A model generated the notes under the pieces. That model was not told the DNA's origin, did no database searches, and was given only the letters and a program-made list of their open reading frames with translations. From Sphingopyxis granuli NBRC 100800 (lineage in GTDB: Bacteria > Pseudomonadota > Alphaproteobacteria > Sphingomonadales > Sphingomonadaceae): DNA of 64,000 nt. The stretch covers positions 17,444 through 81,443 of the forward strand of contig NZ_BCUA01000007.1 in NCBI RefSeq assembly GCF_001591045.1, written 5' to 3'. The translations under genes were made by a program, and so were the position numbers. Of the stretch, positions 1 through 8,597 are shown piece after piece (within the stretch, counting starts at the first letter, position 1; every line of letters begins with the position of its first letter).

Positions 1-1821
1 CTGACCGACGGCATCGGCTCGATCGACGTGTCGAACACCTCGGCCGACCATGCGGTGACGATCGACCCGCTGACCGTCGAGCGCATCGAGATATTGCGCG
101 GCCCCGCGGTGCTGCTGTTCGGCAGCCAGGCGATCGGCGGTGCGGTCAACCTGTTCGACCGCCGCATCCCGCGCAAGGTTCCGGCGGACCATGTCCATAT
201 CGACGCGATCGGCGGCTATGCGACCGCGGCCGACGACCGCAACCTCGGCGGCTCAATCGACGTCGCGCTGAGCCCGCAGGTCGTCGCGCACTTCGACGGA
301 AGCTGGCGCAAGACCGACGACATGCGCGTCGGCGGCTATGTCAACGCGCCCGGGCTGCGCGGCCAGCTGCTCCACCTCGCCGAGCATGCGGTCGAGGACG
401 GCCACGCCGACGAGGCGGCGGAGCTGACCGCACAGGCGAACCGGCGCGGACGGATCGCCAACACCGCGAGCGAGACGTGGACGGCGGCGGGCGGCCTGTC
501 GCTGATCAACGACGGCGGGCAGCTCGGCATCTCGGTCAGCTATTTCGACACCGGCTATGGCGTCCCCGAACGGCCCGATACCGCGCACGACCACGGGAAC
601 CACGACGACCACGATCATGACGACGACGATCACGGGCACGAACATGGCGAAGGCCCGGTGACGATCGGCATGAAGCAATGGCGCGCCGACCTGCGCGGCG
701 AGGTCGAGCTGGGCGACGGCTTCTTCGACAAGCTGCGCCTGCGCGGCGGCTATGCCGATTACCAGCATACCGAATATGAAGGCGACGAGGTCGGCACGGT
801 CTTTTACAACAAGGGGGTCGAGGGACGGCTCGAACTGGCGCAGAACGACCGCGGCGGATGGCGCGGAGCGAGCGGGGTGCAGTTCAGCCACCGCGATTTC
901 GACGCGGTGGGCGCCGAAGCCTTCGTCCCGCGCAACCTGACCGACCAATATGCGCTGTTCACGCTTCAGGAATGGACGGCGGGGCCGCTCGGCCTCGAGG
1001 CCGCAGCGCGCTTCGAAAGCACCAGCGTCCGCGCGCCGGCGCTGGGCATCACGCGCGCCTTCGACACCTTCTCGGGCGCGCTCGGCGCCAATTACGACCT
1101 GACCGAGGCGGTGAAGCTGGGCGTGTCGGTGGCCCGCGCGGTGCGCGCGCCGTCGGCGGAAGAGCTGTTCTCGAACGGTCCGCACATCGCCACCCAGTCG
1201 TTCGAGCTCGGCGACGTCAACCTCAAGCGCGAGGCGAGCTGGGGCGCCGAAGCCTCGCTCAAGCTGCGCAGCGACCCGGTGAATTTCAGCCTTTCGGTCT
1301 ATTCGAACTGGTTCGACGATTTCATCTATTCGGATGCGACCGGCGCCGAGGAGGATGGCCTTCCCGTTTTCCGCTATTTCCAGCGCGACGCGCGCGTCTG
1401 GGGTTTCGAGGCGGAGGCGAGCGCGCGACTGGCGCAGATCAGCGGCTTCGCCATCGTCGGCGACGTCACCGCCGACATGACGCGCGCGAAGATCAAGGGC
1501 GGCCCATATGTGCCGCGCATCCCGCCGCTGCGCATCCTGGGCGGGATCGAGGCGCAGGGCGACCGCGTCGATGCGCGCGCCGAGGTCGAATGGACCGACG
1601 ACCAGACCCGCATCGCGGCCTTCGAGACGCCGACCAAGGGCTTCACGCTGGTCAACGCGTCGATCAGCTGGCGCCCGCTCCCCGAGGCGCGGCATCTGAC
1701 GCTGTCGTTGGCGGCGAACAATATCTTCGACGTCGACGCGCGGCGCCACGCGAGCTTCACCAAGGATTTCGTGCCCCTCGCCGGCCGCGACATCCGCCTC
1801 ACCGCACGGGCGAGTTTCTAG
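1..1821 (+). CDS. TonB-dependent receptor, ZnuD-like (5' end outside window)
   Basis: The reading frame is open from base 1 and the start lies upstream, so only the 3' 606 codons are present. The visible part begins in the plug domain ('VERIEILRGPAVLLFG' at nt 76-123) and runs through a complete beta-barrel to a C-terminal aromatic residue, as expected of an outer-membrane receptor. A His/Asp-rich stretch at nt 586-654 (for example HDDHDHDDDDHGHEHG) lies in a surface loop. Such loops are typical of ZnuD-type zinc receptors, so zinc import energised by TonB is the likely role. The promoter, and so any Zur box, is outside the window. Copper or nickel import is an alternative. Confidence 0.85.
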   Translation: MTDGIGSIDVSNTSADHAVTIDPLTVERIEILRGPAVLLFGSQAIGGAVNLFDRRIPRKVPADHVHIDAIGGYATAADDRNLGGSIDVALSPQVVAHFDGSWRKTDDMRVGGYVNAPGLRGQLLHLAEHAVEDGHADEAAELTAQANRRGRIANTASETWTAAGGLSLINDGGQLGISVSYFDTGYGVPERPDTAHDHGNHDDHDHDDDDHGHEHGEGPVTIGMKQWRADLRGEVELGDGFFDKLRLRGGYADYQHTEYEGDEVGTVFYNKGVEGRLELAQNDRGGWRGASGVQFSHRDFDAVGAEAFVPRNLTDQYALFTLQEWTAGPLGLEAAARFESTSVRAPALGITRAFDTFSGALGANYDLTEAVKLGVSVARAVRAPSAEELFSNGPHIATQSFELGDVNLKREASWGAEASLKLRSDPVNFSLSVYSNWFDDFIYSDATGAEEDGLPVFRYFQRDARVWGFEAEASARLAQISGFAIVGDVTADMTRAKIKGGPYVPRIPPLRILGGIEAQGDRVDARAEVEWTDDQTRIAAFETPTKGFTLVNASISWRPLPEARHLTLSLAANNIFDVDARRHASFTKDFVPLAGRDIRLTARASF

Positions 1822-1852
1822 GGCTCGCTTCGATCCCATCGAAACGGAGCCC
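1821..1852. terminator. Hairpin between convergent genes, possible bidirectional terminator
   Basis: GGGCTC (1821-1826) pairs with GAGCCC (1847-1852), and inside it TTCGAT (1829-1834) pairs with ATCGAA (1838-1843). The hairpin sits directly after the ZnuD-like stop and before the end of the convergent MFS gene. There is no U-run, so termination is inferred from position and stem strength only. Confidence 0.4.
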
Positions 1853-1863
1853 GGGAACGGAGC

Positions 1864-3282
1864 CTAGGAGGAAATATCCTCGATCGACCGGTCCTGCGTT
1901 TCCGGCCCGAACCACCAGACGAGCAGGGCCGCGGCGGAGAAGCACAGGGCGCAAGCGATGAAAGCGCCGGTATAGTCCCATTTCAGGATCAGGGCCGAGA
2001 TGAGCAAGGGGCCCGAAACGGCCGCGATGCGCCCCACGGTCGAGGCGGTTCCCAGCCCGGTGGAGCGCGCGCGGGTCGGAAACAGTTCGGGCGTATAGGC
2101 GTAGATCGCCGTGGCGACCGAAACGAGGAAGAAGTGCATCGCCGCTCCGGCCGCGACGACGAGGACATATGTGGACGCCTGTCCATAGAGGAACGCGGCC
2201 ACCGCGACGCACAACAGCGCGATGATGATGACGATCTTGCGCCCGAACCGCTCCATCGCCTGTCCCGTTATCCAGCCCGCCGGTATGCCCGCCATCGTGA
2301 TGAGAACTCCTGTCCCGATGGATGCGGTAATGCTCATCCCGCGGTCGACGAGGAATTTTCCGACCCAGACGCTGATCCCATAATAGGCCAGCAGGAACAG
2401 GAACCAGAGCGACCAGGCAAACAAGGTTCGTTGCGCATAGCCGGGCGCGAACAGGGTGCGGAATCCGCCGTGTCCGGTTGTGGCACTCGCGACTTTTCCG
2501 TCCGATTTCGGCGATGGAAGCGGCTTTCCATATGCATCCGCAACGGCAGCTTCGAAGCGCCGCATGGCGTGCTCCGCCTCGTCGTGGCGGCCCGAAGCCT
2601 CGTACCAGCGCGGGGATTCCGGCAGGTTCCGGCGGATATACAGCGCGGCCAGCGCGACGACGAACATGACGACGAACATCGCCCGCCACCCCAGCGAAGT
2701 GCCGATGAGCGAAATCACGCCAAATGATGCCAGCGTGAAGAGAACGACCGAACTTTGCGACGCGACGTGCATCCATCCGCTGATGCTGGCGCGACGATTG
2801 GCGGGCATGATCTCGGCGACCAGCGCGAACACCGCGGGCAGTTCGGCGCCGAGCCCCAGACCCGTGACGAACCGGAAAAAGCTGAAGGACCAGATATCCC
2901 AGGAAAAGGCTGTCAGCAGGCTCGCCGTCCCCCAGATCAACATGCTGTGGATCAGGATTTTCCTGCGCCCGAAACGGTCGGACAGATATCCGGCGGCCGT
3001 GGCGCCGACGCCGACGCCTGCGAAAACCGACCCGCCGGCAATGCCCGCCTGCTGGACCGTCAGACCAAGATCGAGCGTGATAGCCGAGAGCAGGTAGGAC
3101 AGCATGACGAGATCGACGGCGTCGGCGGCAAAGCATGTCGCGAGAATGACCGCGAGCCACCGTTGATAGCCGGTAAATGGCAGGCGCTCGAAACGCTCCG
3201 ACAGCGAATATGCAGTCGGCCGGTCGGGCCGGGCAAGATGGCCGACGCCATGATGATCGGGGTTCTCATGCTTGTTTTTCAT
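1864..3282 (-). CDS. MFS transporter
   Basis: This 472-aa inner-membrane protein has the twelve-helix major facilitator pattern. After a polar N-terminus of about 40 residues comes helix 1 (WLAVILATCFAADAVD) and then the signature GYLSDRFGRRK between helices 2 and 3. A second-half equivalent, MERFGRK, and the ELFPTRARSTG motif place it with the organic-acid and sugar branches (AAHS/sugar-porter-like). It diverges from the M81 metallopeptidase and shares an AT-rich promoter region with it, so it probably imports a substrate or intermediate of the same pathway. The start at 3282 has GGGAGTGG about 8 nt upstream. The substrate is not identifiable. Confidence 0.88.
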   Translation of the reverse strand: MKNKHENPDHHGVGHLARPDRPTAYSLSERFERLPFTGYQRWLAVILATCFAADAVDLVMLSYLLSAITLDLGLTVQQAGIAGGSVFAGVGVGATAAGYLSDRFGRRKILIHSMLIWGTASLLTAFSWDIWSFSFFRFVTGLGLGAELPAVFALVAEIMPANRRASISGWMHVASQSSVVLFTLASFGVISLIGTSLGWRAMFVVMFVVALAALYIRRNLPESPRWYEASGRHDEAEHAMRRFEAAVADAYGKPLPSPKSDGKVASATTGHGGFRTLFAPGYAQRTLFAWSLWFLFLLAYYGISVWVGKFLVDRGMSITASIGTGVLITMAGIPAGWITGQAMERFGRKIVIIIALLCVAVAAFLYGQASTYVLVVAAGAAMHFFLVSVATAIYAYTPELFPTRARSTGLGTASTVGRIAAVSGPLLISALILKWDYTGAFIACALCFSAAALLVWWFGPETQDRSIEDISS

Positions 3283-3493
3283 ATGGCTGCCACTCCCATG
3301 TGGGCCGCGATCCTGAGGGCGTACCCGTTTGATTTGCTTGTTCGAGGCGTCGAATTGACGAAAATCCCGGGTTCATCCGGACACGGCGAGCCGCTTCGCT
3401 GCGCCGCAAGGCCGCGCGGACCGGGTTTGCAGCCGTTCGGTATCAGTGCGGGATTCGACCGGCTTCGCTCCCCTTTGGTTGAAGCATGAAAAT

Positions 3494-3521
3494 TTTATAG
3501 ATACGGTTTTATTTCTGTCAA
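3494..3521 (-). promoter_or_regulatory. Promoter and ATCCGG-type element upstream of the MFS gene
   Basis: Read on the minus strand, TTGACA (3521-3516) lies 16 nt from TATAAA (3499-3494), a good sigma-70-like match in otherwise GC-rich DNA. The spacer carries ACCGTATC, and TTTATCCGG follows at 3528-3536. Both resemble the ATCCGG element found in the other two divergent promoters of this island. The predicted 5' leader to the MFS start is about 205 nt. The rest of 3283-3567 shows no gene. Confidence 0.5.
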
Positions 3522-3567
3522 GTTCGGTTTATCCGGACAGCATCGACAATCTGGACGGGGACGGCGC

Positions 3568-5043
3568 ATGCCACGAATCGCCATCGGAGGCTTTGGTCAC
3601 GAAACGAACAGCTTCGTTTCGCATCGCGCGGACTATGCGTATTTCGCGGACCATCGCGACCGTCCCCCGCTGGTCCGGGGCAGCGCCATCTTCGACTGGC
3701 TGCGCGATGGCGTGTTCCCCATCACCGCCTTCATCGAGGCCATGCGCGACGAGCATGTCCTGATACCGCTCGCATGGGCGCATGGCGGCGCGGGGGGACC
3801 GGTCACCGATGACGCGTTCGAACGCATCGCCGGCGAACTGGTCGGGCGCCTCTCCGAAGCCATGCCGATCGATGCCGTCTATCTCGACCTCCATGGCGCC
3901 ATGGCATCCATTCCCTTCGAGGATGCCGAAGGGGAATTATTGCGGCGCGTTCGGACCGTCGTCGGCGACAGACCGATCGTCGTCAGCCTCGACTACCACG
4001 CCAATATCACGCCGGAGATGGTCGAGCATTGCGACGGCATGGTCGTGTTCCTGACCTATCCGCACGTCGATCGCCGGGAAACGGGGGAGCGCGCGGCAAA
4101 ACTGCTTTCGAGCCTGCTGGGCAAGCCGCGTCCGGCGGGGCGCGCCGTCCGGCATATACCGTTTCTCATTCCAACGACCTCGCAATGCACGCTGGTCGAA
4201 CCCTCGCGCAGTATTGTCGCGGAATCGCGATTGCTCGACGGCGATGTGCTGAGCCTTTGCTATGCCGCCGGATTTCCGCCTTCGGACCTGTTCTGGTGCG
4301 GCCCGACCGTGGTGGCCTATGCTGACAGCCAGACCGAAGCCGATCGCGTTGCCGACGCCCTGACGGAACTGATCGTGTCGCGCGAGGCGGATTTCGATGC
4401 GACATTGCTGACGCCCGCCGAAGGCGTGGCGCGTGCGATCGCGATATCCCGGACGGCCTCCCGACCCGTTGTACTGGCCGACGTGCAGGACAATCCGGGA
4501 GGCGGAGGCAGCGCCGACACGACGGGAATTCTTCGTGCGCTGCTAGAGGCCGGGGCGAGCAACGCGGTGGTCGGAATCCTCTGTGACGCCGACGCCGCAG
4601 CGGCGGCGCATGCGGCCGGAGAGGGATGCGAGATCGAAACAGGGCTTGGCGGGTGTGTCACGGTAGACGACGTGGAACCGGTTTACGCCCGCTACAAGGT
4701 GAAAACCTTGGGCACCGGCCGGTTTCGCACCAGTGGTGCCGTGGCTGGCGGGCTCGATGTCGATCTGGGACCGATGGCCCTGCTGACGGTCGGCGGTACG
4801 GAGATCGTAGTCTCGTCGAAGCGGATGCAGGCGATGGACCTCGAACCGTTTCGCCATCTGGGGGTCGAGCCGGCCGAACGGGATATCGTCGTGGTGAAGA
4901 GCGCGGTCCATTTCCGGGCGGAGTTCGGCCCGATCGCCGAACAGGTGCTCCTCATCAAGGCACCGGGCGCCTTTGCCGACGATCCTGAAGATTATCCCTA
5001 CGAACGCCTGCGCAAGACGGTGCGCCTGCGTCCGTGCGGGTGA
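3568..5043 (+). CDS. M81 family metallopeptidase (MlrC-like)
   Basis: This 491-aa cytoplasmic protein has no signal peptide. Family hallmarks are all present: GGFGHETNSF near the N-terminus (His11, Glu12), DLHGAM (residues 107-112), LDYHAN (141-146), TYPHVD (163-168) followed by ETGERAA, and the glycine-rich DNPGGGGSADTTG in the second half. M81 proteins include MlrC, the zinc enzyme that finishes degradation of linearised microcystin and nodularin, but most members act on unknown small peptides or amides. The gene diverges from the MFS transporter and converges on the MaoC pair. Microcystin as substrate is not supported, because no mlrA, mlrB or mlrD homologue is visible. Confidence 0.88.
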   Translation: MPRIAIGGFGHETNSFVSHRADYAYFADHRDRPPLVRGSAIFDWLRDGVFPITAFIEAMRDEHVLIPLAWAHGGAGGPVTDDAFERIAGELVGRLSEAMPIDAVYLDLHGAMASIPFEDAEGELLRRVRTVVGDRPIVVSLDYHANITPEMVEHCDGMVVFLTYPHVDRRETGERAAKLLSSLLGKPRPAGRAVRHIPFLIPTTSQCTLVEPSRSIVAESRLLDGDVLSLCYAAGFPPSDLFWCGPTVVAYADSQTEADRVADALTELIVSREADFDATLLTPAEGVARAIAISRTASRPVVLADVQDNPGGGGSADTTGILRALLEAGASNAVVGILCDADAAAAAHAAGEGCEIETGLGGCVTVDDVEPVYARYKVKTLGTGRFRTSGAVAGGLDVDLGPMALLTVGGTEIVVSSKRMQAMDLEPFRHLGVEPAERDIVVVKSAVHFRAEFGPIAEQVLLIKAPGAFADDPEDYPYERLRKTVRLRPCG

Positions 5044-5101
5044 CGTCGAACGCTATCAGTGCCTGCGGCCAAGCTGATGAAAGGCGATGCGGCCTGGCTG
5101 G

Positions 5102-5620
5102 TCAGTATCCCGCCGCGCGATAGGGGCCGTGGCCCTTGCGATAGACCAGAAACTTGCGCTCGAAGCGGCAGACCTCGTCGCCGTGCTGGTTGTGGGCGCG
5201 GGTCCGGACATGCAGGATTCCCTGGTCCGGGCGCGATGCCGATTCGCGCTTGCCCAGAATTTCGGATTCCAGAAGGATCGTATCCCCGGCATAGACCGGC
5301 TGGAGTACGACATCGGTCAGGCTCAGATTGGCGACGACCTTGCCGAAGGTCTTGGTCGTCATCGCCATCATGCTCAGCAGGTAGGTTTCGGCGACCTGCA
5401 TTTTTTCCCCGCGCACCGCGCGGGCATAGTTGCGATCGACGAGGTGCGGGGTAAGGTCCAGCGATTGCAGCGCATGCTTGTGGCAATCGCCCTCTTCGAA
5501 TGTCCGGCCCGGCCGATGTTCGAAAACCTGGCCGACATCGAAATCCTCGAAGTCAACGCCGTAGCATTCAATATATGTATCCTCGGCCTGTCGGCGCAGG
5601 AAATTGAATGATTCCTTCAT
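5102..5620 (-). CDS. MaoC-like hydratase/dehydratase, copy 1
   Basis: A 172-aa single-hotdog protein. The N-terminus (YGVDFEDFDVGQVFEHRPGR) is typical of the MaoC branch that hydrates methyl-branched C4/C5 dicarboxylyl-CoA thioesters such as mesaconyl-CoA. The start at 5620 is chosen because it is an ATG 13 nt after the upstream stop; a TTG nine bases earlier is possible. It is the last gene of the CoA-transferase/MaoC/MaoC operon. It shares the N-terminal pattern with copy 2 but is otherwise diverged, so the two may form a heteromer replacing the tandem-hotdog enzymes of related pathways. Assignment to the fold is firm; the substrate is inferred. Confidence 0.82.
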   Translation of the reverse strand: MKESFNFLRRQAEDTYIECYGVDFEDFDVGQVFEHRPGRTFEEGDCHKHALQSLDLTPHLVDRNYARAVRGEKMQVAETYLLSMMAMTTKTFGKVVANLSLTDVVLQPVYAGDTILLESEILGKRESASRPDQGILHVRTRAHNQHGDEVCRFERKFLVYRKGHGPYRAAGY

Positions 5621-5633
5621 CCTGTCCAACTTT

Positions 5634-6176
5634 CTAATAGTTGTTTTCCGAAAACGGGAGAGATTCCTTCCTGTATATCAGGCTATCATATTGCATTTCA
5701 CAGAAGACAATGTCCTTCTGATTGATCCCATATGTCATGATGGTGACTTTTCCGCATTGGGCATCGTCACATTGCGAAGTGTCCATGATCCGACTTTCGC
5801 TGTACAAGGTATCACCGGCGAAGATCGGCGCTTTCATCGTGATATGGTCCCAGCGGATGATCGCCTTGCGCCTGTTGAAAGTTTTCCACGTCATCCCGAT
5901 CAACCGCTGGATCATGGCCGTCGTGACCATCAGCGGCGAAGAAAACTCGGTTTGCGCGGCATATCGCGCGTCATAATGCAGCATGGCCTGGTTCAACGTA
6001 TCCATGCAGTCGTCGATATTGTCCTGCTGGGTAATCGTATAACCCGGACGATGCCGAAAATGCTGGCCTGCCCGGAAGTCTTCGAAATCAAGGCCGAAGC
6101 GTTCCCGGTACCGATCTTTTCCGACAGGAACATAGGCCGGGAACATCATGTCCCCCGTCTCGCTTTCTCTCGTCAT
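5634..6176 (-). CDS. MaoC-like hydratase/dehydratase, copy 2
   Basis: A 180-aa single-hotdog protein with FGLDFEDFRAGQHFRHRPGY near the N-terminus, matching copy 1 (YGVDFEDFDVGQVFEHRPGR). Its start overlaps the CoA-transferase stop by one base (TGATG), so translation is probably coupled. Catalytic residues cannot be assigned with confidence by eye. One of the two copies may be catalytic and the other structural, as seen in other split hotdog hydratases. Expected reaction: reversible hydration of an enoyl-CoA made by the CoA-transferase. Confidence 0.8.
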   Translation of the reverse strand: MTRESETGDMMFPAYVPVGKDRYRERFGLDFEDFRAGQHFRHRPGYTITQQDNIDDCMDTLNQAMLHYDARYAAQTEFSSPLMVTTAMIQRLIGMTWKTFNRRKAIIRWDHITMKAPIFAGDTLYSESRIMDTSQCDDAQCGKVTIMTYGINQKDIVFCEMQYDSLIYRKESLPFSENNY

Positions 6177-7375
6177 CAGATCACCCCCGACAGTTCGAGG
6201 TCGCGTATGGCGTTCTCGTCAAAGCCGATGTCGCGAAGAAGGCTGCTGGTATGCTCTCCCAGCGCCGGCGACATTTTCAGGTCGAGGCGGTCGGCCCCGA
6301 AATTCATCGGGCTGTCCAGGACCTTGAAATCCCTCCCCCCGTCTCGAGCTATGGTCCGTATCCGGCCGGTTTCGGTGACGAAGGGATTCTCCATCGCCTG
6401 CCTTACGTCGTAAACGGGTGCGACCGGGACCTTTCCATCAAAAACGGATATCCATTCGAATGTCGTTTTCCGGCTGAAGACGTCGTCCAGAACAGCAGTC
6501 AGCTCGTCCCGAACGTCATATCGTTTCGAGAATGTCTCGTAACGCGGATCGTCCGCAAGATCGCCTCGCCCGATCTTCTCGCACAATATCCTCCAGAATT
6601 TCTCCTTGTTGCACATGACATAGATCCATCCGTCCTTCGTCCTGTACAATTGGCAGGGCGTCAGCGAGGCATGGGCCGACCGCGGCAATCGCTGTTGATT
6701 GTGGCCGGAATTCAATTGCCAATGCGCGATGTAGTTGAGGTTGTAGAGCGCCACGTCGAACAGGTTGATGTCGACGTCGCGGCCCCTTCCCGTCTGCCTG
6801 GCTTCCAGCAGGGCGGCCACCGTGGCGCAGGCGAGTGCCAGTCCCGACATGAAATCGACGATCGAGAGCCCGAACCGCGTCGGCGGCGTATCCGGCTCTC
6901 CCGTCAGCGAGAAGAAGCCGGCCTCGGCCTGCATCATATAGTCGTATCCGGGCCAGCCCGCCCGCTCGCCGGTGCGGCCGTAGGCGCTGATATGCCCGCA
7001 GACCAGCTTGGGATTGAAAGCCTTCAGATGATCGTAGGTAAGGCCGAGTTTCTCCGGAACGTCGCCGCGCAGATTGCCGACGATCGCGTCCGCATTCTCG
7101 ACCAGGCGGTGCAGAATCTGCCTGCCGCGATCCTGCGTCAGGTCGATGGTCATGCTCTTCTTGTTGTGATTGAGACCCTGATAGAAAATGCTTGCCGAGC
7201 ATTCCGGCATGTCGTCCAGAAAGAAGGGGCCGACCGAGCGCGAAATATCTCCGCCATCGCGCGGATTCTCGATCTTGATGACTTCCGCGCCCATGTCGAC
7301 GAGATACTGGGTGCCGATCGGCCCGGCGCCATATTGCTCTACGGCCAGAATGCGGACGCCGTTTAACGGAAGCAT
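6176..7375 (-). CDS. CaiB/BaiF (class III) CoA-transferase
   Basis: A 399-aa enzyme beginning MLPLNGVRILAVEQYGAGP, with the family's YLVDMGAEVIKIENP segment, the NKKSMTIDL strand and the Asp-containing GYDYMMQAE region expected of the catalytic aspartate. Class III enzymes move CoA between carboxylic acids, here presumably activating the acid released by the island's hydrolases. It is the first gene of a tightly packed minus-strand operon with two MaoC genes and has a TTGACA promoter at 7668-7696. GGAGAA about 9 nt upstream supports the start. Mesaconate/itaconate-type CoA-transferase activity is possible but inferred only from the neighbours. Confidence 0.87.
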   Translation of the reverse strand: MLPLNGVRILAVEQYGAGPIGTQYLVDMGAEVIKIENPRDGGDISRSVGPFFLDDMPECSASIFYQGLNHNKKSMTIDLTQDRGRQILHRLVENADAIVGNLRGDVPEKLGLTYDHLKAFNPKLVCGHISAYGRTGERAGWPGYDYMMQAEAGFFSLTGEPDTPPTRFGLSIVDFMSGLALACATVAALLEARQTGRGRDVDINLFDVALYNLNYIAHWQLNSGHNQQRLPRSAHASLTPCQLYRTKDGWIYVMCNKEKFWRILCEKIGRGDLADDPRYETFSKRYDVRDELTAVLDDVFSRKTTFEWISVFDGKVPVAPVYDVRQAMENPFVTETGRIRTIARDGGRDFKVLDSPMNFGADRLDLKMSPALGEHTSSLLRDIGFDENAIRDLELSGVI

Positions 7376-7808
7376 GATGAGATTCTCCAGGAATGAGCGT
7401 GAGATACCGGGGGCCTCATGGGGCGGGCAGACGGGACGATGGCGCCCGCGTCATGAACCGGGAGGACGACGAGCGACGCTTTCATGAGCAGACGCGGCGA
7501 TCATCCGCTTCCCGTTGCAACAAGGCCGAATGGAACCACGCATAAACCCTCGCCAAAGCATCCTGACACACCGCGCGCAGAGGCGATCTTCTTTGGCTTG
7601 TGATGGGTAAGCCTTTGAAAATCACCGGGGTTGGGCCCTTTACCATGCCGACCCCTTATCATGTTTTCAATTAAATCCGGTTCTATTAATTGTCAAGCAC
7701 CAAGAGCAGCGTCCATAGGCCGCCGCATAGGCGCTCAACTTCGGGTAAATCCTGTGATATGGGGCGGTCGCAACGGGGCGGAAGCGCCCCTCAAAACCTT
7801 GGAAAATC
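7376..7808. other. Divergent intergenic region between CoA-transferase operon and gntR-type gene
   Basis: No gene is seen in these 433 bases. Visible elements are the minus-strand promoter at 7668-7696, a weaker overlapping plus-strand candidate (TTGTCA at 7690-7695, CATAGG at 7714-7719), and a short hairpin (GGGGCG 7775-7780 with CGCCCC 7785-7790, loop GAAG) just upstream of the regulator's start. The AT-rich patch at 7661-7696 stands out from the GC-rich surroundings. Confidence 0.6.
7668..7696 (-). promoter_or_regulatory. Promoter of the CoA-transferase/MaoC operon with ATCCGG-type element
   Basis: On the minus strand a perfect TTGACA (7696-7691) is spaced 17 nt from TAATTG (7673-7668). 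The spacer contains ACCGGATT, so a repressor bound there would block polymerase. The same core occurs in the promoter regions at 3.5 kb and 11 kb. The GntR-type protein encoded next door is the obvious candidate ligand. Confidence 0.55.
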
Positions 7809-8597
7809 ATGGCTCAGAAACCGAACCAGCGAATTGCACAGAAGGGCGTGCCACTTTACCAGCAGATCGCATCATGGCTGCGCGAAGATATCGACAGCGA
7901 GCTGTATCCGGTCGGGTCGCTCCTGCCGCCGGTTCCCGAACTCGCGAAAGCGTTCGGCGTCGGCAAGCATACCGTCGGCAAGGCATTGGAGCAGTTGAAG
8001 AACGGAGGCGTGATATCGATCCGCCGCCGTGGCGGCACGCGAGTGGAAGCGACCCTGGCGACGACCAGTCCCTATGTCGTCCAGGCGTTCGATTCCATCA
8101 CGCAATACTCCAACATGGCAAAGCTGAAGATCACCGACAAGAATCTGATCGTGGCGCGAAAGGATGTGGCGGAGATGCTGCAGTGTCCATCCGCGCAGGA
8201 GTGGCTGCATATCGAAGGATATCGGTCGAGCAACACGTCGGAAGAAGTCGTCGGCTATACCCAGGTTTTCATCAACCGCGCCTTTCCCAAGATTTACGAG
8301 CGCGTTAATAAAAACACGCTCATCATCTTCAAAATGTTTCAGGAAATATACGACGAGAGCATCGTCGAAGTTCGTCAGGAGATGCGCGCCATCGTCATTC
8401 GCGATAAGGCGGCGAAGGTTCTGAAGGTTCCCGAAGGCACGATCGGCATGCGCTACATAACGCGCTTCTACAGCGCAAAGGGCGAGCAGCTGGAAGTGAC
8501 GGTCAACATCCACCCGCTGGATAAGCTGAACTTCGCGCAGCATATCGTCTATCCGCGCCCCATCAACGACGCTTCCGGATCACCCGACGCCGGGTGA
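7809..8597 (+). CDS. GntR family transcriptional regulator (HutC/UTRA type)
   Basis: This 262-aa regulator has an N-terminal winged helix (about residues 15-80: LYQQIASWLREDI, then KHTVGKALEQLKNGGVI and the wing RRRGGTRV) and a C-terminal UTRA effector domain (about 95-250). HutC-type proteins are mostly repressors released by a pathway metabolite. It diverges from the CoA-transferase operon, and the AT-rich ATCCGG element between them recurs upstream of the other island operons, suggesting it controls all of them. The 3' end overlaps the convergent CitE-like gene by 18 bp. The start has GGAA about 7 nt upstream. Confidence 0.88.
   Translation: MAQKPNQRIAQKGVPLYQQIASWLREDIDSELYPVGSLLPPVPELAKAFGVGKHTVGKALEQLKNGGVISIRRRGGTRVEATLATTSPYVVQAFDSITQYSNMAKLKITDKNLIVARKDVAEMLQCPSAQEWLHIEGYRSSNTSEEVVGYTQVFINRAFPKIYERVNKNTLIIFKMFQEIYDESIVEVRQEMRAIVIRDKAAKVLKVPEGTIGMRYITRFYSAKGEQLEVTVNIHPLDKLNFAQHIVYPRPINDASGSPDAG

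Noticed and set aside
3568..5043. Microcystin degradation cluster (mlrC) on the basis of the M81 peptidase in a sphingomonad
   Set aside because: No mlrA, mlrB or mlrD homologue is present. The neighbours are a CoA-transferase, MaoC hydratases and a lyase, and most M81 proteins are not microcystinases.
7775..7790. Riboswitch or terminator in the regulator's leader
   Set aside because: The stem is only 6 bp with a 4-nt loop and no U-run or conserved riboswitch core; it may at most affect translation.
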